A DNA stretch of 64,000 bases from Polydactylus sextarius (taxonomy: Eukaryota; Chordata; Actinopteri; Polynemidae), in assembly GCA_016801845.1 (NCBI GenBank), contig CM028917.1, positions 4,781,501 through 4,845,500 of the forward strand, read 5' to 3'. Shown piece after piece: positions 39,856 to 52,640 of the stretch. Positions within the stretch are counted from its first letter, which is position 1, and each line of letters opens with the position of its first letter. The position numbers and the translations under genes are program-made. The notes under the pieces were generated by a model, which saw only the letters and a list, made by a program, of their open reading frames with translations, did no database searches and was not told the origin of the DNA.

Positions 39856-42800
39856 CCTCCTCCCTCCCTCACCTCTGTTTCTCTCCTCCAGGGCTACCTG
39901 TTCATTTCAGTGTTGGTTAACAGCAACAGTGAGCTGATCCGTCTGATCAACAACGCCATCAAAAATGACCTGTCCAGCCGCAACCCCACCTTCATGTGCC
40001 TGGCACTTCACTGTATCGCAAACGTAGGAAGCCGTGAGATGGCTGAGGCCTTTGCAAGTGAGATCCCTCGGATCCTGGTGGCTGGGTGAGTGTGAGGAAG
40101 TCACATCAGTAAAAATGATCCCCAGTTGTTCTTGTCTCTTAAGCGTTGGTTGAATGTTGAGGTCATTTTTCTGTTATATCACTGTGACATCAATTAACTG
40201 CTTGTAATGTGACTGTGATGCACTGCAGTGACACAATGGACAGTGTAAAACAGTCAGCTGCCCTGTGTCTGCTACGACTCTACAAGACTTCTCCTGACTT
40301 GGTTCTGATGGGTGAGTGGACGTCGCGCGTGGTGCACCTGCTCAACGACCAACACATGGTGAGAACACAGTCCACAACGTCTTCCTTTAAAAGTCTCTGC
40401 CATCAAAGGGGAGACTGAGCTCACTCATTAGCATGATCGGTTGAACAAAAATCAAGCTTGTAATAGTAAATAATTATCTGCACTCTGCAATTAAAGGAGA
40501 TTGAAGATTGTCACAAACTGCTTCGGAGTCAAGGGTCCTAAAATCAGGAAAATTCAAGCATTTTTTTTAATGCTTAGTTAACAATCAGCATCCAGACCAT
40601 CACACTCATACTATGAAGATTCTAGAAATCCTTCAGTCATTTTACTACAGGCCTAAACTATTTAGACTTTCTGAGAATCAATCTTGAGACAATCCTGCTT
40701 AAATGACCTATAACCTTATCATATTACCCACTGCTCCATATCAGTACCCATCAGTACACATTTACCATGATGTGTGTGTGTGTGTGTGTGTTTCAGGGTG
40801 TGGTCACAGCAGCCATCTCTCTCATCACCTGCTTAAGCCAGAAGAATCCAGATGAGTTCAAGACCTGTGTTTCCTTGGCTGTGTCCCGACTCAGCAGGGT
40901 GAGTTTGTGTTGTTGAGTTCAGTCACTGGTTATGTTTTTTTGTAGTATAGTGATATTCAGTAGTATCTCCTCTGGCCTCATCTCACAGAGCACATTGTCT
41001 GATGTGTTGCCTGACCTCAACCTGAATACCTGCCATTTTCAAGCTTTTTTTTCCAGACCGTGCTTTTGATCAGAGCAGACGTTGAAAACGGTGCTGTCAC
41101 TTATCAAAGCCATTTCTTTCTAGGTTGATGTGTAGACCTTCACATGAATAAACACTGTCACTATACTGCACATCAGCACAGAGCAAAAACCAAGACAAAT
41201 TCAGACAGTTTGGAAAACATTTGAAGTCTGGCAGGTTTCACATGCTTTTATAGATACTGCACGAATCTAGGTTTGCTGTTTGTAATCTGTGCTTTCATGA
41301 GAACTTGTGTTTAGCTGACCACCATTAATCTAAAGACAAATTCTGCTGCGTCCTCAGATTGTGTCGTCAGCCTCCACTGATCTGCAGGATTATACCTACT
41401 ACTTTGTGCCAGCACCTTGGCTCTCCTGCAAGCTGCTGCGCCTGCTGCAGTGCTACCCTCCACCAGAGGACGGTGCCGTCAAAGGCCGTCTGGTCGAGTG
41501 TCTGGAAACAATCCTCAACAAAGCCCAGGAACCACCGAAGTCCAAGAAGGTCCAGCACTCCAATGCCAAGAATGCAATCTTGTTTGAGGCTATCTCACTT
41601 ATCATCCATTATGACAGGTGAGTTCAACCACTGATCATCTTTACTTATCTACTGGAACTGTAAACCAATGAAGGTGTTAATGGCCATGGTCCACAGAGGA
41701 ATCCTTTATGTATTTTTCTGGAATTTAGATTAATACATATCATTCCAGAATATTGTTAAATCAGTATGACAACCATTAAATTAGATTTACTCAGCCTTTA
41801 TTTGTTACAAAATGAGGAATTTTTACAGTGGTACAGCAGGAAAAACAACAAAAAAAAAAAACAAACAAAAGAGGATAAAAAACCATTCATTCATACATCC
41901 ATGCATCATCTAACTTATTCAAGGGACAGGACCCCAGTCAATCACAGGTTTGACATATAGATCCTTTTTTAATTTGTTTTCTAGATACAAGTTGATCTGT
42001 ATTTAAATTATTTCATGTGAGTCATTACTCAGTCCACAGTGAGTAAGTTCTGGTTTCTGTTCGGTAGTGAGCCAAACCTTCTGGTGCGAGCCTGTAACCA
42101 GCTGGGCCAGTTCCTTCAGCACAGAGAGACTAACCTGCGCTACCTGGCTCTGGAGAGCATGTGCACTCTGGCCAGCTCAGAGTTTTCCCATGAAGCTGTG
42201 AAGACGCACATCGAGACCGTCATCAACGCGCTCAAGGTGATGCCTCACACACACACGCTGAAGACACTCAGCGTTTGTGGCACACTAGTCAACACAGAAT
42301 GAATCACACATTTACTTACTCACCTGTGGCCTCACTGTTTGTGTCTGCAGACTGAGAGGGATGTGAGCGTTCGACAGAGAGCAGCTGATTTGCTGTACGC
42401 CATGTGTGATCGCAGCAACGCCAAGCAGATCGTAGCAGAGATGCTGAGCTACCTTGAGACGGCAGACTACTCCATCAGAGAGGAGATGGTGGGTGTTCCT
42501 CTAAATGTCAAATGAGAATTAGTGAAGATATGTTTCTACCAGCTGCTTATTGTATTCCGCAACATCTGTAGAGCAGAAAATGTAATAACCTAAACATTAA
42601 GTTCACCATTCAAAAGTGGCAAACATAACACACCATATGATTAAGCTGTGGTTTGTTGTGTCGTCCTAATTCAGGTGCTGAAAGTGGCCATACTGGCAGA
42701 GAAGTATGCTGTGGATTACTCCTGGTACGTGGACACCATTCTTAACCTCATTCGTATTGCTGGTGACTACGTCAGCGAAGAGGTGTGGTACCGCGTCATT

Positions 42801-45800
42801 CAGATCGTCATCAACCGAGACGACGTGCAGGGCTACGCCGCCAAAACAGTCTTTGAGGTACTGCTACATGAAATGTTAAGGTGTAGCTTTTGACAGCAGC
42901 ACAAAATAAAGATGCTGCTCTTTAGGTAAACTTTTCAATGGTGTTCTGTAAACAACTACACTTGGTAAACATGGTATTTTATTATGGCCAAGTCCAACAG
43001 CACCACACAGGTTCAGATTAGGAAGACCCTAAGACTATAGATTATACAAAAGTTATTTTTGCGCCAAAATGTCAAAAGTAGTAATTAGTGAGACTATGAA
43101 TATTCAGTAGATCCCTCAGAGTTTCTTCCTGCTTTTGTTCTTGCTTTTATCCTCCCTAAGTCTTCCTGAAAGTGTTTTACTGCGCTTGGTCATGCTAATA
43201 TGTGTTCACTGTTGGGTTTAAAAGTTCAATGTGTTACTGGTTAATATGTCTGGATGTATCATCACTGGTGTAGGATTCATTCATTTCAAAGGAAACAAAG
43301 ATATATTGAATGTGTTGTAGTCAGAAAACAGTAAGCCGGATCATTGTCTTTTCCAGGCTCTGCAGGCTCCTGCCTGCCATGAGAACATGGTGAAAGTTGG
43401 AGGCTACATTTTGGGAGAGTTTGGTAATCTAATTGCTGGTGACCCTCGTTCCAGGTATTTTGGTTTTTGGTTAATAATTCTCTAAAGGTTGACAGTTGAA
43501 ATGAAAAACAGTAACGTTGGCATCGTGTCTTTCAGCCCCCTGGTCCAGTTCAACCTCCTTCACTCCAAATTCCATCTGTGCTCCGTGCCGACTCGCGCCC
43601 TGCTCCTGTCCGCTTACATCAAATTTATCAACCTGTTCCCTGAGACCAAGGCCACCATCCAGGAAGTACTGCGCTGTGACAGCCAGATTCGCAACTCAGA
43701 CGTGGAGCTGCAGCAGCGTGCTGTCGAGTACCTGAAGCTTTCTTCCATTGCTAGCACGGATGTCCTGGTTAGTCCTGCTTTTACTCCAACTACGTTATAT
43801 TTTCAGATATTGACTCTCTCAGTCCACGGTCACAACATGACTGTCTTCTCTGTTCGCTCAGGCCACCGTTCTGGAGGAGATGCCTCCCTTCCCCGAGAGG
43901 GAATCATCAATTCTGGCTAAGCTGAAGAAGAAGAAGGGTCCTGGTGCTGTATCTGGGACTGAGCTGGAAGACAACAAAAGGGAGGGTGGGGAGTTGAATG
44001 GAGGAGGTGACCGGGGGCCAGACACAGCAGCCATGGCTGCCTCCAACGCTGTAAGCAGGCTCTCTGTAGACCTCACTCAGCAGTCTTCATACAAACAGCT
44101 GTAAGAAAAGCACTGCATTTTTGTGATTTTACTGCAAGTTTCCTTTGTTTTTTTTTTTTTTGTTTTTTTCAGTCCACCCCATCACCATCAGCAGACCTCC
44201 TCGGTATTCGTTCTGCTGCTCCCGTTGGTGCAGCTCCAGCCAGCGCTGGCAGTTTATTGGTCGATGTGTTCTCCGAGGCAGGGCCCGCCGCGCCCTCTGC
44301 TGCTGTGAACGACGACGGCTTCCTAAGGTGAAAGGTCGTCTTTTGATGAGCTGATGTAGAATCCATCAGAAGACAAAGTCCAGTATGAGTAGCTGCAGAA
44401 AGATAAACAAAGCAGCCAAACATGATTGGCTCTGTTTAGGCTGTTAATCATTCATTAAGCACGCATAGGTCAGTCCGGATGTCCTCTGGTTTGGTCCGAG
44501 ACGTCACTGTTGTCTGCTGCACTGCTGCCTTCACTCAATGTGTTTACATGCACTAAAGAAAGCAGGTTACTCAATGAGGTTACCTAGTTACACCTGTAAT
44601 CTGAGAACGTTCACATGCAGTACCGCAGTAACCTGAATACATATGAGGGTTTGCTGTTTGCAGCTCGGTTTCTCGTGTGAGAATGAAGAAATCATGCCAA
44701 TGAGTGTAGCCTGGTTAAGAGCATGTAAACACATGGGGGTACACAAACTGGGCTCATACTGGACTGGGTGAATTAGTCGTTTTACTTTTTTCTTATTTTA
44801 TTTTCTGTTTTAAACTGTTAATGTAAATAGTTGTGTGTTTGTGCTGTTGGTCTATTATGCAACTAGTTGTAATGTGTCTGTGTTGGTTGTCATTCTGTTG
44901 GATCTGTCTTTCTTTGCTCTATCTTTGTCTAATATGGACCTGTCAACCTGGAGACATTCAGAGGCAGATACTGTCTATTTGTTCAACCAGCTCAGCCAAT
45001 CAGAGCTCACAGAGGAACCCACTCCTCACCTTCCTCCTCTTTACTGTTTGTAGTTCAGGACGTAGTGTTTTAATGTCTGCTACTGGTTAGAGAAGAGTTG
45101 TAATAGTTAGAAACCAGGAATGAACCTATTGTCAGTAACATGTTAGAATAATACAATGCCCTCTAAGAATTATTTGAGTATCTTGCAGAGCTGAACTGAA
45201 GGGTCACATCATTGTTCTGTCATTGTGTAAAAAATGTTAGTTTGACCCATGTTAGCTTGTACGTGGGCGGAGGACTCTGTCTTTGAGTTACTCCTTTCTT
45301 TTTTCCTGACATTGTGTGTCAAAGAATTTCTTTTGAAGCTTTGTTCAGGGTTTGCAGTAAGTAAAGTGTTTAAATTAGGATTCTGGAAAACAGTGAGCGT
45401 GTGTCTGAGGCAGTAGACTGACCCAGAGTGAAGGTCAGTGGGACATAGAGAGGAATGGGTGTGGACCATATGGTATGTAAATGCATGAGGTACCAGCGTT
45501 GTTCAAGCAAGCAAAGGAAAGGTGTGACATACAGGGGTGATAAAGGCGTACCTCAGCATGGGATAAGAAATAGGGGGTTTAGGCTCCCAGAATAGACGAT
45601 GAACAACATTAGGACAGGAAGAGATGTAGTGAATCCTGATTGGTTATAGGAGCCATCTCAGGAGGTTAGAAATTAATTTCTGTTGATGATCATCTCAGGC
45701 CTCAGTTATCCTCTCTTTCAGAGATGTATGAGGACATCTGGGATGTGTAGCTGACCTCATTATACTACTCAGCCCACTTGGTGCCCCAGTATCATAGTGG

Positions 45801-48800
45801 CCCTGCTGACACCAAATATTGAAGCCTTTACAGTTGTTCCTCCAGATGATCTTGGAAAGTGATGAAGAGTGTGAGCAGTGTGCTGCCGACTGCAGTTAGC
45901 TGTCGATGAGCACTGACCTGCCTCCAGTTACAGGGAGGAAATACATGTAATAGATGCAGCAGTAGACTCTGCTGTCAGGTATTTTCCTCTTTAAGGGTCA
46001 CATGCAGCTCAGGTATAGTGCTCAATGATTTACTTCACTATGGGCTCCCAGCTGAGAGAGCAGCAGTGGAGAAGAGTCACTGAGTGATGGCATATTCTGG
46101 CCAGGGTCATATTCTAGTCTTGGGGGACATTGGTAGGTCTGAGAGTCGTTTTGGTTTTGTTTATAGTTTGGAGAGAGTGGAACTGATGGCTTCACCAGGA
46201 GGAAGTGGTTGGGGTTGGTTGTTAAAGTAATTACAGCATTGATGACATTCACAATGCACATTGTAAAAAAGGAGATAGACTTTTTTTGTGTGTCAGGTTG
46301 AGCTTTAAAGGTCATGACTGTGGAGGTGAGACTGTGCTGTGGAGTGTCTGTAGGTCTTGGTCACTGTGTGCACCGGATCCTGCTATCAGCTGGTGGCACT
46401 TACCGGGTGCAAGGCTCAATCATGTTGTGGGAGGGAAACAGTGTAGCCACAAACATACACACTGTCCAATTCCACAGCAGAGTGAAGGAGTGACCAGCAG
46501 AGGGAGCTGTAGTCATGTCTTCATGGTTGGCAGGTCTGCTGCACTTTTCTGTTCTTTTTATCTTGCTGTGTATGTGACTGTCTTTCGTCTTTTTCTCTCC
46601 TTCCCTTCTCTCCATTTCCCTCTGTATGCATGGGTGTGTGTGTGTGTTCGGATGCTTGTGTGTGTGCGCGCGTATGCGTGTGTGTATGTGTGGTTTATTT
46701 GAATGTGTGTCTCCTGTCCTCTACCATGATTGGACATTGACAGAGATCTGGAACAGCCCACCGAGACCTCTGATTCCCTATTGGTGGAGGGTTCTGGTGA
46801 CTCGGAGTAAGGGCCCAGTAGTGAACTACAGAATTAGCTAGAAAAACATAAACATGGCAACACCACACTGTAATGAACATGTATATGTACAGTAGCTGAA
46901 CATTGTTGATACACACTGAGTTGGTAGATTAATGCACAGCAGCCAGGTTTACATGAAAGCACCCAACTTTCTCTACACATTAGCTCTGAGACTTAAACAC
47001 AAACATCTGCCTTTAGTATAATGAACATATAGTTAGAGAAGGGCTGAAACACCAAACTCAGTGGCTGTTGCTCAGTTATATTCAAATCAAATCCAAGGTA
47101 ATCTCATCTAAATATCTGTTTTTTGTGTCAGCCTCAGCTTTGAAACAAGAAAATTTTCTCATTGTGTGAACACAGTGAGACTGTGTGTCCACAGAAACTT
47201 TAAGTCCTGGATTTACCATTTCTATAAGATACCGCCATATGAATGGTAATCTAGTCACAAGAGTCACAATATGAATTTCGCTTTACAATTTGTGACAACA
47301 GAGGGTTGACATGACTTCAGCAGGGTTGAACTGTGTTTAGTTTATGACAAAGTAAAACTACCACCTACTAACTAGTAATAACAGGAAACTATACACTAAC
47401 TGTGCATACTTCAACTGGTGTAAGATCACGCTGCAAACCTGCAACCTAAAACAAAAGCCGATCACACAAACACTTTTGACATGTTCATGACATCAAGCTT
47501 TATGTGTAGGCTATGTATGTGCTTTAAAACATGTGAAGTAGAGTCCAGTCTGTCTGAATCTGGACAGTGAACAACTGTTGTTTTGGTTCATTATTCTTGT
47601 TTACAAGACTTCAGCTTAAACAGCGACTGGGGCTAAAGTGCTGATGTTAGTGTCTGTAAAGGAGGTTGTAGTTTTCTGTAGTTTGAACCCAGCAGTGGAA
47701 GAGTGATGCGTTTACCACAAAAATGAAAGTCTGCACTTTACCCTCATACTTTAATTCTCTATTCATTGAGCTTAATAACAGAACCAGAACAACAGAAACT
47801 GTCTGTATACACACTGACTGCACTGGATGAGTGTTACACAGTAAAAAGTACTATCAGATCTTTTCATTGCGATGTTATTACTTTTTGTACAAACTGCTTT
47901 TACTAACAACTGCTGCTTTTTTTTTTTTTTTTTTTATCTTTTTATCCTTCTTTCTCTTCTCACTCGTTTCTTTTAACCAAACTTTACCACATTGTCATCC
48001 TACTCTTGTTATTTTTAATGGATGACATCTCTCTCATTTCCATACTGTCCATCCATCTGTGTTGTCCCTCTTTTGTCCTTTGTGTTTGTCTTCCCTTCTC
48101 TGTCCTGTGCCTATCATTCTACTTTTATCCCGTGTCTGCGTTGTCTTTTTTGTCCTCTGCGTTGTCCCTCCTCTGTCCTGTGTCTGTGCCATCCAATGTC
48201 CTTCCTGTGTCTAAATCTTCCCTCCGCTGTCTTTTGGGCTATTTCTTCATCCCTGTACTGTCCTTTGGTCTCTCAGCTCTGCTCCTCCCTCTGAGGATCC
48301 TGCTCCTCCTCTGTCTGAGGCAGACGAACTTCTTAACAAGTAAGGTTTTTCTCCGTGTGTAAGTTATGTGATGTGCTTGCCAAGCCGCAGCTCTATGTGG
48401 GGCTTTGACTGACTGAACTGTGAGTGAGCATCCATCTCATCCACTGCTTTGAGTTTTGGTGGAGGGCAGCAATGTGATGATTTCTGGGTCATTTGATGAC
48501 TATTCTTCTACATTCAATTATGTCTCTGCATTTAGAGACACTTAATACTACTGAGAACCAGTGCATGACATCACTAACCCATAATGCCTCAGTGCAGCGA
48601 CTGACGGTCATTACTGATTAATGTCTCATACATCATTTGGTTCACCTTTAATTCACAAAGCCAAGCATTTCTTTCAATTTGCCTGATCAATGGTTCAAAA
48701 CCAGCTGTATTTAATTTACACTGAAATAAAACTGGATGCAAATCCTCATAATCAAGAAGCTGAAAGCAGTGAATTTGGGGCATTTTTGCTTAATAACTTA

Positions 48801-51800
48801 ACGATGATCACCATTTGGTTAATAAAACATTGGGAAAAATCATAATTTTACCACTGATTTTTGGAAGTCTGGATATGATATAATCTGCAGAAGATGAATG
48901 ATAAGTTGGTTATCTGTTGGAAAAACAGACAGGATACGCATCATTGGTTGCGATGTCCTACTGTTTACTTCAATCCCAAGTTGAAATGGTAACTACTGAA
49001 TATATATACACAAGCTTCAGAAATTAAGGAAAAAAGGGGGGAAAAAAGCTAGACAATATCGACCTGTGTTGGAAAAAATAATCATGTTAAATGAAGTTAC
49101 GATGCTTTTCATTCATTCATTTTTGAGAGAAGAGTTTGTGTTAATTAATCTTTAAACACCTTCATTCTCCAGGTTTGTGTGCAAGAACAACGGGGTTCTG
49201 TTTGAGAACCAGCTGTTACAGATCGGCATTAAGTCAGAGTATCGTCAGAATCTGGGTGAGTGTCATCACAGAAAGGGATGTGGTCTGTTTGTTTCGGTGT
49301 GTGTGGGCGTGGCTTGTGATGTGTTATAAAGGTGGGTATGACCTGGTTAAGTGACATTGTGTGGGATGTTGTGGTGAAATGTACCAAACACAACTTTGGT
49401 ACATTGCACATCACATTGTCAATAGTGTGTTTAATGTTGTTTAAATATAGAATATAAAATTTGCAGTGTACATCTATTTTAGCAAAACTATTTAGTAAAA
49501 ATTATACTGCTAATTGCATTAATTAACTCTGTGTTATAGAGTCCCCCTCACCCCCCCGAGAAGTTGAAATTTGTCTTTACACGTGTGTTTATCTTTGAGG
49601 GAACACAGAAGAACGCTGATGCTTTGTACATTAAATGACTCAGTCATTTTATTTTTAGTATCTACATGTCTATTGGTTGTAGACACTTCAAATATTGACA
49701 CAGTATTAAATGATCTCTGGCCTATACACACAATAAAAAGCTATGTAATGCAAACATTTGCTGATTTAGTCATACTGGAAACACAATTGTTTTCCATCCT
49801 ACAAAGTCTGGTCACTTCCCACATAAGCATAAGAAATACACTAGATTTTATGGTCTAGAGACAAAGTTGTATAGACACATATGAGATGATGCTGTGGACA
49901 TTCAGAAGTAGTCAGTTATGTCAGAGAGGAGAGCAATAGTTCATGTCTGATGAATCCGACTGAAACATTCATTTATAATCTTGTGAAATATTTAACAGTG
50001 TGTGGGTCGTGATTTAATAATAGACGTCAAGACGGTTCAGTTTTCCTGTCAATCGTCAGAGTCTCTTCGAGTTCCTTCAGTTGAGCTGCAATGATGGAGT
50101 AAGAGAAAATGAATCAATGCTGTCAGGAATTAGTGCAGTGTTAATCATTATTGTGTTTTCGTTTAGAGATAAACATAGTTAATCTACCTCAGTTAAAAGT
50201 GAGGCAACTACATGACACAGTAAACCATGTGTTAAGGCTGAAGAGCAGGATAAACCAGCAATCAAGCTCCTGTTCTGTGACACTGTGACTGATACTAGTC
50301 AAGTTAATAAAGGAAACCAACTTTAACTTGTTTGTGTTTATGTGTGTCTCTTTCAGGGAGAATGTACTTATTCTACGGTAACAAGACATCGGTGCAGTTC
50401 GCCAGCTTCACCACTACAGTCAGCTGCCCCGGGGAACTCCAGTCTCATATCCTTTCAGGTCAACTGTGTTCAAACCAGTAGTGTCACGTGGGACAACGGG
50501 GACACAGCGAGGTTTAAATGTCTGTCACCATCATATGTGTTTGAAATACAGTCAACTCAACTTCTGAAACTTGCTTCTTCTAGAAAAAACAGATCAAAGA
50601 GGAAAATGGTAGAAAAAGCAGAGTAAATTGTCCCTGAGGACACCTTTATAATGATGCCTTACGTATAACACACACACAAAACGGATGTGTTCGAGTCTGT
50701 GGTCCTTGACAACTTTGCACAGCTCAATGTTCAGTCCAAACCAGTAGAACCACTGGTGGAGGGTGGAGCGCAGATTCAGCAGGTTCTCAACATCGAGTGT
50801 CTGACTGACTTCTCTGATGCCCCCCTGCTCAACATCAAGTTCAGGTGAGTTTGTACAACCAACGTGGACTTTAATCTCAACCTGTTAAGTAACCTGTTCT
50901 AATAAGGAGAGTGGCACAAACCTGTTTGTTTTGTTTTTGTTCAGGTATGGAGGAGCGCTGCAGAACCTGACCCTCAAACTGCCTGTCACTATCAACAAGT
51001 TCTTCCAGCCCACTGAGATGGCCTCACATGATTTCTTCCAGCGTTGGAAACAGCTGAGCCAGTAAGTGTGTGTGTGTGTGTGTGTGTGTGTGAGAGATCA
51101 GGCTTGTTGTACTGTTACTATGTGAACTTCTTGCGAGTGAAAGGGTTTATTTTAAATTAGAAGCAGACCTGCAGTGTGCTGGTCATTTGCCTTGTCTCAA
51201 TATGCCTTTGCTGTTTAAAGTTGAAGTCTCTCTGTGTGAATTCTCCGCAGGCCTCAGCAAGAAGCACAGAAGATATTCAAGGCCAACCACAGCATGGACA
51301 CTGAAGTATTGAAGGCCAAGGTATGCCTATGTTTGACTGCTGCTTCCTTTGTTAATGCCTCATACAGCATTCGTCATTAATTCTTATCCACCATAATAAA
51401 GGATGTTTGTTGAATTAATTTTCAGTTGTTGTCTGTGATCATTCTTCTGCTTTGTGGTAATGTCTGAAAACCGTCTCCATCCTGTGTGTTGTGTGTTTGT
51501 GCAGCTGCTTGGATTAGGAATGGCCCTGCTGGATAACGTTGATCCAAACCCAGAGAACTATGTGTGTGCTGGAGTGATCCAGACCAAGAGCCAGCAGGTC
51601 GGCTGTCTGCTCAGACTGGAGCCAAACGCCCAGGCACAGGTGAGACGCACTGACAGCTGCTAACAACTGGAGCAGATTTAGCTTCAACACCCCTGAACAC
51701 CGCAGTGTATGCAACAGCTTGTCTCATCATCTCAATGTTAATATAGAACAGCTATCTGAAATCTAAAACTGTTCACTTCACTACAGTCCAGCCGGACTCA

Positions 51801-52018
51801 AACCAGTTATACATATAGACAGGGTCAATGCCTTCACATCACTTTGGTCTGATCATCTTTCTATCCTGAGACTGAGGTACAAGTCTTCACAGGTTCTGCC
51901 TGCTTCAGGATCTGAGACGTGTGTGTGTGTCTGTTCACAGATGTACCGGCTGACTCTGCGCTGCAGTAAGGACTCTGTGTCCAGGCGTCTCTGCGAGCTG
52001 CTGGCCGAACAGTTCTAG
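32415..52018 (+). CDS. ap2a1: AP-2 clathrin adaptor complex subunit alpha-1
   Basis: Twenty-one constitutive coding exons: 32415-32481, 38485-38696, 39892-40085, 40229-40358, 40797-40898, 41358-41617, 42068-42236, 42351-42488, 42675-42857, 43357-43454, 43536-43767, 43862-44050, 44173-44327, 48277-48339, 49173-49255, 50357-50446, 50721-50844, 50945-51061, 51251-51320, 51505-51639 and 51941-52018 (2889 nt, 962 aa). Phases agree throughout. AP-2 alpha binds PtdIns(4,5)P2 and cargo at the plasma membrane and recruits endocytic accessory proteins. The N-terminal trunk (about 1-600) is almost identical to mammals, including R21 (dileucine cargo site) and K55-K57/Y58 (lipid site). A Pro/Ala/Ser hinge covers about 600-730. 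The ear carries the FQRWK motif near 861-865. The final exon ends in LLAEQF. One intron is AT-AC (listed separately), and the hinge has an alternative exon. Intron 1 is 6 kb. Confidence 0.97.
33757..33846. repeat. Compound (CA)n(TA)n(TG)n microsatellite
   Basis: About 26 CA units run directly into about nine TA units and then about nine TG units. Because CA and TG are reverse complements around a TA core, the tract is a long inverted repeat. It is in AP2A1 intron 1. Confidence 0.95.
34975..35106. repeat. Fish interspersed repeat (CATCCATCCATC...CAGTCTATCACAGGG)
   Basis: The tract CATCCATCCATCTGTTTTCT, then CTGCTTATCCAGTTGAGGGTC, GTCCCAGCTGTCTGTGGGTG and GGTCACCAGTCTATCACAGGG is a repeat I know as very common in fish. 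The family is not assigned. It lies in AP2A1 intron 1. Confidence 0.75.
37080..37300. repeat. Degenerate minisatellite of TGGTCTYC-like units
   Basis: Roughly twenty imperfect units of the form (A/G)TGGTCTTC, (A/G)TGGTCTCC or TGTGGTC follow one another with variable spacing. The strand bias is strong (T and G rich on plus). It is in AP2A1 intron 1. Confidence 0.7.
37841..37983 (-). CDS. Orphan exon-like ORF antisense within AP2A1 intron 1
   Basis: On the minus strand a strong acceptor (TTCTGCCTCTGTCCAG) opens a 47-codon frame that begins [17 protein letters not shown] and ends HGIHASSQQ at a donor (CAG followed by GTGGTA). The exon is 143 nt, enters in phase 1 and leaves in phase 0. The composition is charged and helix-like ([19 protein letters not shown]), unlike the surrounding intron. 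I do not recognise the protein and found no partner exon. It may be one exon of a nested or processed gene, a captured transposon exon, or chance. Confidence 0.35.
39798..39853. repeat. (TA)n microsatellite
   Basis: About 28 TA units, ending about 40 bp before the third coding exon of AP2A1 and directly ahead of its polypyrimidine tract. Confidence 0.95.
46744..46806 (+). CDS. ap2a1: Alternative (cassette) exon of the AP2A1 hinge, 63 nt
   Basis: The block is preceded by ATTGACAG and followed by a strong donor (GGA then GTAAGG). It is exactly 21 codons, enters after AG of the exon ending at 44327 and leaves with GA completed by the C at 48277. It can therefore be included or skipped without a frameshift. 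It reads [18 protein letters not shown]. Mammalian AP2A1 has a longer isoform with a 22-residue insert at the same place (ELEPPAPES, then MALLADP), enriched in brain. Position, length and acidic/Pro/Leu pattern match. The acceptor polypyrimidine tract is weak, as expected for a regulated exon. Confidence 0.75.
50447..50720 (+). other. ap2a1: AT-AC (U12-type) intron of AP2A1
   Basis: The intron begins ATATCCTTT, the exact consensus donor of minor-spliceosome AT-AC introns. It ends in AC, with a branch-site-like GTCCTTGAC at 50702-50710 about 11 nt before the end. Removing it gives LQSQLNVQSK, which matches the AP-2 alpha ear and keeps the frame (C then AG). The nearest GT-AG reading (donor 50459, acceptor before 50723) adds 12 nt and shifts the frame. 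Confidence 0.88.
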
Positions 52019-52311
52019 AGTCCAGACCTCTACACGACCAGTTCTCCCACCATCCCCACCAGCGACCTCCCCCTCCAGCCCTCCTGCCACATCCTCCTCC
52101 TCTTATTTCTCCTCCAGAGTCTTTGAGTAAAAAAATTAAAAAAAAAAGGTGTAAGTGACATAAGGGAAAAGCAGCAGCTGCTAGCAGCAGTGGCAATATT
52201 ATTGAATATTATTGTCATTATCTCGTCCCACATTCAGATTCATTCATCTTCTACTTGTTTATTAACATGATGCTACATTTTGTTTTTGTTGGTGTTTACC
52301 TGTGTAGCTGC

Positions 52312-52343
<32 letters not shown>

Positions 52344-52518
52344 ATGGTTGTGCTGGGGTCTCATCCTGCTTCATCCTGACTGTAGTATTGATGGTGTGTT
52401 TGTGTGTCTGTGTGTGTGTGTTTGTGTGAGAGAGTGTGTGAGATTATAAACTGGTAGAACATTCCTTGAAGTTAATGGGAGAAGCTGTTCATCGCACACA
52501 TGCACTCACCCCCTCCCT

Positions 52519-52593
<75 letters not shown>

Positions 52594-52640
52594 TGGTTCT
52601 GGTGGGACCCACTAATAAAGTGAGACCCGAGGGTCCAGCA
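52019..52640 (+). other. ap2a1: AP2A1 3' untranslated region
   Basis: It follows the TAG at 52016-52018. ATTAAA occurs in an A-rich run at about 52136 and a canonical AATAAA at 52614-52619; either could direct cleavage. TG and CA repeats lie inside (about 52313-52340 and 52520-52590). Confidence 0.6.
52520..52590. repeat. (CA)n microsatellite in the AP2A1 3' UTR region
   Basis: About 35 CA units. Both strands are open here, giving false frames of repeated TH or CV residues. Confidence 0.97.

Noticed and set aside
44123..44423. Frames overlapping the AP2A1 hinge exon in other readings
   Set aside because: The in-phase reading ([18 protein letters not shown]) matches the AP-2 alpha hinge and fits both splice junctions; the others do not.
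50459..50722. A GT-AG intron in place of the AT-AC one in AP2A1
   Set aside because: It would add four foreign residues and shift the frame of the next exon, losing the conserved ear sequence.
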